The translations under genes were made by a program, and so were the position numbers. A stretch of DNA of 64,000 nucleotides from Warburgia ugandensis (taxonomy: Eukaryota > Streptophyta > Magnoliopsida > Canellales > Canellaceae). Each line of letters starts with the position of its first letter. Position 1 is the first letter of the stretch. Where the stretch lies: positions 18,885,945 to 18,949,944 of the forward strand of contig CP141132.1 in NCBI GenBank assembly GCA_035236585.1, given 5' to 3'. Below, piece after piece: positions 57,064 to 64,000 of the stretch. The notes below the pieces were generated by a model that saw nothing but the letters and a program-made list of their open reading frames with translations, was not told the origin of the DNA and did no database searches.

Positions 57064-58560
57064 TGACATGGAACACCTAATTAACACAAATTATTGTCAT
57101 TGTTTTGAAAATCAAATACTAAAACTCATGACATCCTAGAACCTCCATTCACAACCACATATAGTACAATCCACAAAATAGAAATGAGTCCACTACTTTC
57201 AATGTTAATATACATTCACATTCTCAAGTCGTACATTAAACAAATATTAAGTTATGATGCTCACCCTTCAAATACTAGAAATCACAATCTTCTATAATTA
57301 TAACTCCATGGATTACTTTCACATTTTCAACGCAGCATGTTCATCTTTCCATTCTATTTTTTCAAGTCTTAAACATTGTACATAAATTAGTGTCTCAATA
57401 AGCTTGCACTTGTGCAGTGGAAAAAGTTGCTATTTGGGAATGCAGTTATGATTTACATAATCAATGTAATTTGACAATTTATCACATTTAAACAAATGCT
57501 TATGATGTTTCAAAATTAGTGACCATATTGAAATTAAAAGTTTTTAAATTATACATCCATTAAATTAGTTTACATATGTAGATCGGTATAGTTGACAAAT
57601 AATAAAACCTCCATGATTTCTATAGATATAATTGCTTTATCTTTTCATCAAGATTCAAGCATTCTATGCCTTTATTGTTTCATGAATATTTACTCATACG
57701 AAGATCATTTTTCATGCATAAACACATAATGATTACAAATTTATTCCTAATATATAATCCTTCAAGATTGTTCATCATACATGATCATTCAAGATATCAC
57801 TCACAATGCCTCAATTGCTTATTATTCAATAGTCGAATCAATTTATACAAATTAAGGTATTCAACATTCTCATTATAATGTGCAAAGATAGTCATCTGAC
57901 ATACTTTCCTTCATGAACACATTGCATTTCAAATGCATGTATCATGTAGAATTGCTCAAAATGCCCAGTTAATCCAACAAATTTGGGTTAGAAAAATCAA
58001 TATGTATCATAATTTAATGTTATAACCATTAGTTAGATGTAATTGTTAAAGCACATCAATTAAAGATGGAGTGAGTCAATAAAGTCAAATAGCATACAAT
58101 ATGCTCAAAGTCCAATCATTAGCAATCCAACACTTGATAAATCTTTGATTTGGAAAAACCAAAATGTGGTTCCAAAAAGCAAAGTATCAATTAAAGACAA
58201 ACATAAATTTTGTTCATCAAATCAAGGTGAAGATCATAACTATGAAACCCAGATGGAATATGGTTTTACCACTACAATAGCATATAGTCCTACCATTTGG
58301 ACTATGACATATAACCCTATCATGATAGGATTGGTCTAGACTCTCAAGAGTGATAGGCATATCCAAAACCCAAACTTATATGCTCAAAAGGCCCCACGGT
58401 CACCCCATGAGACTACAGCAGCCTCTATTTCAACTTGTGGATACTATCATTGCTGGACCTTATGAGGGCTACCTAGCTACCCTCTTAGAGCACTTCCTCA
58501 CAAGAAGCTACTCTTACTACCCGCCATCTCCATTATAGGTTAGTATCAATATCATCTTAG

Positions 58561-60827
58561 ATGTTAGTGACCAACACCATCTCCAAGCATAGGATCTCTA
58601 TTGAGAGTTTTCTTGCAAGTGCATAGTTAGTCAAATGTAGTATTGTAGGGTCAAATCCATGAGGAGAATCTAATATGAATTTAAAACAACAAATTATTCT
58701 ACTCTAATTATCCTAGAAGATCTACACTAGAAAGGTTACAAGATGAGGTGATGAATGATTAAATGGATTAGATTTCTTTGAATCAAGCAAATAAACTATG
58801 ATTGAAGGTTAGGATTAGAGATCACCTAGACTAGAATTAGAGTCCACCACCTGTTATTCCTCCTTATAACTCAAGAAGTAGATTGAAACTAAAAATCATT
58901 TCCTAGGAATGTGGTTTCTTTGAAAATTTAACTTGAAAATCATTAATCATTAGAAACTAGATAGATTACTGAATCCTAAGTATTCTATGTAAAACCCAAC
59001 TATAATGAATCAAGGATTAATTCAAATATTCATTATAAAAGGTAATGACATTAAATCAAAGAATTGTACTAATGGCAATTCTATCTTTTTTCAAATTAAG
59101 ATAAATTTTAAATTAAAATTTTAAGACATTGGGAATTAATGAGTGGTGTTCACTAATGTTATTCTAGGATCACTCTAACCCTAAGAAAAAAATAAACTAG
59201 GCCAATATAATTCCTAATTTAACAAAAATTAATTAAATCTTAATTAATGTAATAAAATTTTAAATAAATCAAATTAAACTATATTTAAGGAAAAGAAATA
59301 TCCTAAAACTATGCTAAAATATCTACTTTCCACTATTTTTTCACTTGCTTGTTAATAATTGAGAAAGAAAAACAAATTATAATGAAAGATAAAAAAATAC
59401 CAAATATTTCTAATTTTTTAGAATATTGTTCAACATGTCCTTAGCTCTTCATGCTTCAAATCTATCCAAGAACCTTGGTCTCATATTTCACTCAAATTCA
59501 ATAAGAATTTCAAGAGAAACTTACACCTACAGTATGGAGCTATAACTTGAGAGAATGTCACTAGCATTTCATCTAGAAAAACAAACTTCTGATACCAGTG
59601 ATTATTGGTGAAAATTTCACAAGCCAATTTTTTTTTTACTTAATTATCTTCAAAATAAAATATCACAACCTAAAATCAGCTAACAATGTAATGAGATATA
59701 GAAGTAGAAAATCATAGGAGAGTATTACTAATGATAGGGTGTTGTAGGTTTTTCCTGCGTACACGAAATGAGCATGGTAAATAGGGGTACTTTGGTCAAA
59801 TATTTCATCACCTTAGATATTGAATTTTTATTTGAAATTTGGTACCTAGAATAATTGAATATAAAGCAATCTAAAGGTATGGTTAGATTTCCAATAAAAC
59901 TTATATAATTGAAGATATTTGATTAGAAATATGGCTAATTCATTACGCATTGGAATAGTGTGTTATTGCTTGTGTAAACTAGTGAGCATCGATGAAGTTG
60001 GTTGCTTTAGTTGTTATATTTGCAAACTTCTAGATTGAAATTTTCAATGAAATTTCTTATCCTACCTAATTGGAAGATAAGGAATCCATTGATATAGTTG
60101 GATCATGAAGAAAACTAACTAAAATAGAGATATTCAATACATAATATGACTTGCTCATCATAAACAGTAACATTGCAAAACAGTACATGTTACTGTTGTC
60201 TTATAGAAATCTCATAAAAAATCAACAAAATGTTGGAAACCAAAGGGAAATTCTTCGTGTGGCTTAGGAGAACATTTTCAATGGTTTAGATCATTAAAAA
60301 AGAAACAAAATGTTGACTAAAATAAGAAAAATCTTACCCCTTATTTTCTCCTACATTAAGAGTAAGAAAGAAAATGCAAGGATGAAGGTATCTTGCTGTA
60401 CTTTGATCCTCCTTAGGAAAAAATCATTTTACTTATTCGTATGTGAGATGAGAGAATTATGAATGGTTTACATGGTTGATCAATACCAAAATAAATGCAA
60501 GCAAGGGAGACATTTGAAGCTCTATTATTGCACACCTATAGGGTACCAATAGGGAAACAAATACGGAAAAACCTAGATTTCTCCCTAATTTCTTACTCTC
60601 TCCCAATGAGAATCTTTCAAGGAAATGTTAAAGAACTTAATTCTTGCTTTTTCTTTGTTAGATTTAACCTATAGTTCATTGCCATTCATAGCACTTGGAA
60701 GCTAGAATGTCACTATAGTGTGTGGAACAAAGCAATAACACTTCCATGCCATGCTATGGTTGAAACCTCAAAACAAATGAGAGAGAGAGAGATACTTTCA
60801 ATGAAAACTTTCTTTCATTACTTCAAG
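58561..60827. other. Unassigned retrotransposon-like DNA
   Basis: 58610-58670 (TTGCAAGTGCATAGTTAG, then GTATTGTAGGGTC, AAATCCATGAGGA) resembles the start of Tat/Athila-type LTRs. Near 59585-59597 the minus strand reads TGGTATCAGAAG, one change from the tRNA-Met primer site, next to TGATTATTGG (59599), a possible LTR edge. No coding domain was found and no element could be delimited. Confidence 0.35.
59585..59597 (-). other. Possible tRNA-Met primer binding site
   Basis: Minus strand TGGTATCAGAAGT, close to the usual TGGTATCAGAGC. If real, an LTR starts at about 59599 on the right, in minus orientation, but I cannot find its other end. Confidence 0.35.
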
Positions 60828-63800
60828 TGTGATGACCTGGGTTTTTAAAACACATTTTCATAAATATTTGCAAAGGTAGGGCCTTGATTTAGAAAAATTT
60901 TAAAAATACAAATAGCAAAAACATATTTTCTTTGAAATTGATTTGTCAAAACCCGAGTGCCACCTTAAATTACTTATCATACATAGATTTTTGTATAAAA
61001 TAAATTTTCTATTGAATATCAATAGAAATACTTTTATTAAAATTAGGATCGATCCAGTGGTTCACATACATAGCCTAGGTAGTCATTACATACCTTGTCC
61101 AAATATTACAATCCAAATTATAAAAAAATCAATACAATCTTCCTCAGAGTAAATACCTTGAGCCGTAGTTCGGTGATGATTATCCACAAGTGTTGAGCTT
61201 TCAATCTTCTTTAATTATATCTGAGATACTGTAAACATTCAAACATTTATAATAACTCAGCAAGCTATGCTTAGTACGGGATTTAAGAAATATATTGAAT
61301 ATATCTCAAAATCAATAGTTCATTATATCCATGATATAAATCAATTTATACAATTGGATAACCATTTTATCCTTCCCTCATAATATGAATTATATGTCTA
61401 TATTACATATAAATAAAACCATTGAAAATCGTGAATATAGTCAATATCATCAATAATATCTCACTTCCAAATTGATTTCAATATTAACACTAAGTGTTAA
61501 TATAATCATACCATATTGGGAATCATCCTCTAATACAATATCGGTAATAACTTTTACTGGGCATCTTATCATGCCATAAAATAAGCATCTCATTATACCA
61601 TAATCAATTGCATCATAATGCAAAATATCAAAGGACTACCATGCTCGTAGTCTCAATCCGTACAGTGCACTCAGATAACTGCATAATATTCCATTGATAC
61701 CATGGTGAAAAATACAGATCCATGTTTGTATGGGGGGAACCATGGCTATTATAGTGGCGGCCTTCCCATAATTCCCTTACCCAATATTTTGCCTCTCTTT
61801 AAGCATGGTATCATCATAATAATCAGTTTATGAGAGTGGGTGGCCAAACCCTCATAATGCTCCTAGCATTGGCATCCTTAGGCATAAGCCTGTCTTAAAA
61901 CAAAACCACAAGCCTCCATGCTTTTATGGAAAATATATTTTATACTTATAGACTGTGTGTCTGGCTATAATAGAACATGCCTATAACTTATTTCCTTAAG
62001 ATTTGGGGGTCCAACTTATATAGTTCAAATCTTCCCATTCTACCCATTAAGTAATTTCATAATTACTTAATCAATCCCTTTGTATTCATTTCAACATCAT
62101 TTGTAGTCTTAATTAATTTCATAATTACTTAATCAATCCCTTTGTATTCATTTTAACATCATTTGTTGATTCATAACAATTCCAAGGCAATTATAATCAA
62201 AACTCATTTATTTGGATAAGATCATATGTAAAATACATGTATCTTATATATTGAATATATTCTTAAGGTCTACCTACCTTTACTTTCAACCATCCATCTT
62301 CTCTTTGATCTTGATCATCATATCCTTCATGTATCTATCAAATCATATGTAGACAGTCATTCTTCAACTCATTTATACTTCTTAATTATTCTTTTGATCA
62401 TCCTTACATAGGATGATTTGGATCTTATTCCCTGAATCATATTGATAAAGGGTCTAATCTATTTATCTACATTTGAATTTAATATTTATACTACTTCAAA
62501 ACATACATACAATATTATGATTATTATTATTCTTGATCATTCAAGATCTCCTTATGGATCTTGTTTGATCTTTGATTATCTTAATTACCATTTTTATTAG
62601 GATTAGATAGTTTACTATCCTTTTATGACTTTATTACTATTCAACCAGTTAATGTTTTATTGATTGAAGATAATTTATGCACTCCAAATTCTATATAGCT
62701 CCTCCTTATTTTGGAATTGACTAAGGTTTACCAGTTAAAAGCTGCTCATAGAGTGGTTAATTCAATCCTCATGTAAGGAGGCGTTTAGACCTCATAAACG
62801 TCGTTAGAAGGTGGGGGAAGAGTGAGGCTCTATTAGAGAACCCCCTTAACCATTATATTTAACATTTACTGGGGTGACCTTAACTCAACCTTCATAAGGT
62901 TCCTATGAGCATTAAACCCTAAGTACTCTTGCTATTTAATTTTAATTAAATCCATGAACATTTAAAATGTCATTCATGAGGCTTATTATTCTCCTAATTT
63001 GGGCCAAGGAAATAATATTCCTTATATTGTCCTACTAACTATAGCCCTTACTATTATTAAGTTCATGTCCATATTCATTGTAAATGTTTATCAATATCTA
63101 TTTTTATTTAATTATATTTTCCATGTAATTTACATAACATGAACCTTTTAAGCTTAAATAAATAAATCTAACAATTAAATCTACTAAGCAAATAAAAGAA
63201 TATTTACAATAGAATTTAATAATTCACACGCTCATTTGAATACATCATATTTATTCATTTTGATCAAATGATCATATTTTGATTTCTATTCATTTTTCAT
63301 TCCATTAAGGGTTTTGATCTTAATCTTTTATTTTTATTCAAATCTATCACATTCTTTTAATATGATATCATCATTAGATCATTGATTCATCTCATCATAT
63401 GATCTGATCTTTCTTAATCCAACCGATCAAGAAGATCTTAAGTCAATTTATCCATAGATTTCATTCTATCCCAAATTGGCTACCTTAGGCCATTCATTTC
63501 TTATGATCTTATCATTAGATCATCATCCATACTGTTTTATAGCTTCTGATCATGCTGTATTGGTCAGATCAAGTAAATCCATGATTATTTTTAAGATTTC
63601 TCTTCCATTAAGGTTAAATTTCTTAATTCAGCATAGATTAGTTACATCTATCTCTTGATTCCATGTTCCCTCATCACTAGATCATTGATGGATAAAAAAT
63701 CCAAGGTCTGATCATGTCAGATTTGATTGATCTTGGGAATTAGTATCTCTTTTTGTAATTTATGAATATTTACAGGGAAAATAACATAAATTTTATATTT

Positions 63801-64000
63801 CCATTAGATTCTACTTTTTACCAGGAATCCAGAGCTTCTTTCCAATCTTGATTGGGAGTTAAAATGAGCTTTGAATTGAAGTTTTAAGGTTTCAAATCAA
63901 AACAAGAGGCCGGTGTATAGGGAGGGGTGACTTGGGATAGCTGAGACGGTCCAATCTGGACCATCAAATCTACTTTTCCCTGATCAATGGCTAAATCTTT
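60828..64000 (-). repeat. Gypsy LTR, same broad family, runs off the window
   Basis: Plus strand starts TGTGATGACCTGGGTTTTTA, matching the LTR at 43892. Landmarks follow in the same order: AACCCGAGTGCC, a central block at 61700-61870 (GTGGGTGGCCAAACCCTC), CTACCTACCTTTAC (62270), and near the edge ACGGTCCAATCTGGACCATC (63945), which corresponds to GCGGTCCGATCTGGACCGTC at 46000. It contains a block (62681-63060) shared with 47320-47760. The end lies beyond 64000. Confidence 0.75.
62052..62168 (+). repeat. 62-bp tandem duplication
   Basis: Units begin at 62052 and 62114 and share TAATTTCATAATTACTTAAT, CAATCCCTTTGTATTCATTT and AACATCATTTGT with one C/T difference. It is a recent duplication inside the LTR. 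Confidence 0.92.

Larger units (their letters stand above)
53824..58560 (-). repeat. Truncated gypsy LTR (copy A2), split by an RTE LINE
   Basis: 53824-54070 and 57064-58560 are collinear with 8285 to about 10040 of copy A1: the start TGTGACACCCTAGG, ACAAGGATTTTATGGTGGAA, then after the LINE CCTAGAACCT, CACAACCACAT, AGAAATGAGT, TATACATTCACATTCT and CTATAATTATAA. Similarity fades near 58560, so roughly half the LTR is missing. Confidence 0.82.

Overview
The window is nuclear DNA from a flowering plant. It holds one intact spliced gene, a class III peroxidase with three GT-AG introns, in a sea of plant-type transposable elements: Ty3/gypsy chromovirus and Tat/Athila-like LTR elements, CACTA (En/Spm) transposons, RTE and L1 LINEs, and tRNA-derived SINE fragments. 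The species cannot be told from the sequence. All element names come from motif and domain recognition by eye; no database was searched.

Layout: 1-6597 is the 5' part of a decayed Ty3/gypsy element on the minus strand (integrase at the left edge, then RNase H, RT, protease, gag, PBS, and a 2.7 kb 5' LTR). 6598-8284 is gene-free and carries a 268-bp duplication and a GA microsatellite. 8285-12273 is a large solo LTR. About 12.36-27.46 kb is CACTA-derived, with a TNP1-like gene (13.9-15.4 kb) and a TNP2 transposase gene (19.6-25.6 kb), both minus strand and broken. The TNP2 gene is split by a young-looking solo LTR (20685-23314, perfect CATGA duplication). 27.5-36.6 kb is the least repeat-rich part; it holds the peroxidase (29030-31304), an inverted SINE pair and other tRNA-like fragments. 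36.6-38.57 kb is an L1 LINE remnant containing a 554-bp solo LTR. 38.57 to about 50.3 kb is Tat/Athila-like LTR retrotransposon material with a gag-like region and no visible pol, cut by another solo LTR (43892-46827). 51.7-53.06 kb has a mini-CACTA element next to an 11-unit, ~80-bp satellite-like array. 53.8-58.6 kb is an LTR fragment split by an RTE LINE with an 18-20 bp target duplication. 60828 to the end is another LTR that runs off the window.

Apart from the peroxidase, nothing here looks able to encode a working protein. The main interest is the nesting history. Several insertions can be ordered from target duplications, and at least six LTR copies share one LTR architecture although only one still has internal coding sequence. 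I found no previously undescribed multi-gene system. The least ordinary items are a possible gag-only Tat-like element, ~540-bp direct repeats flanking the TNP2 gene, and the dimeric array abutting the mini-CACTA element.
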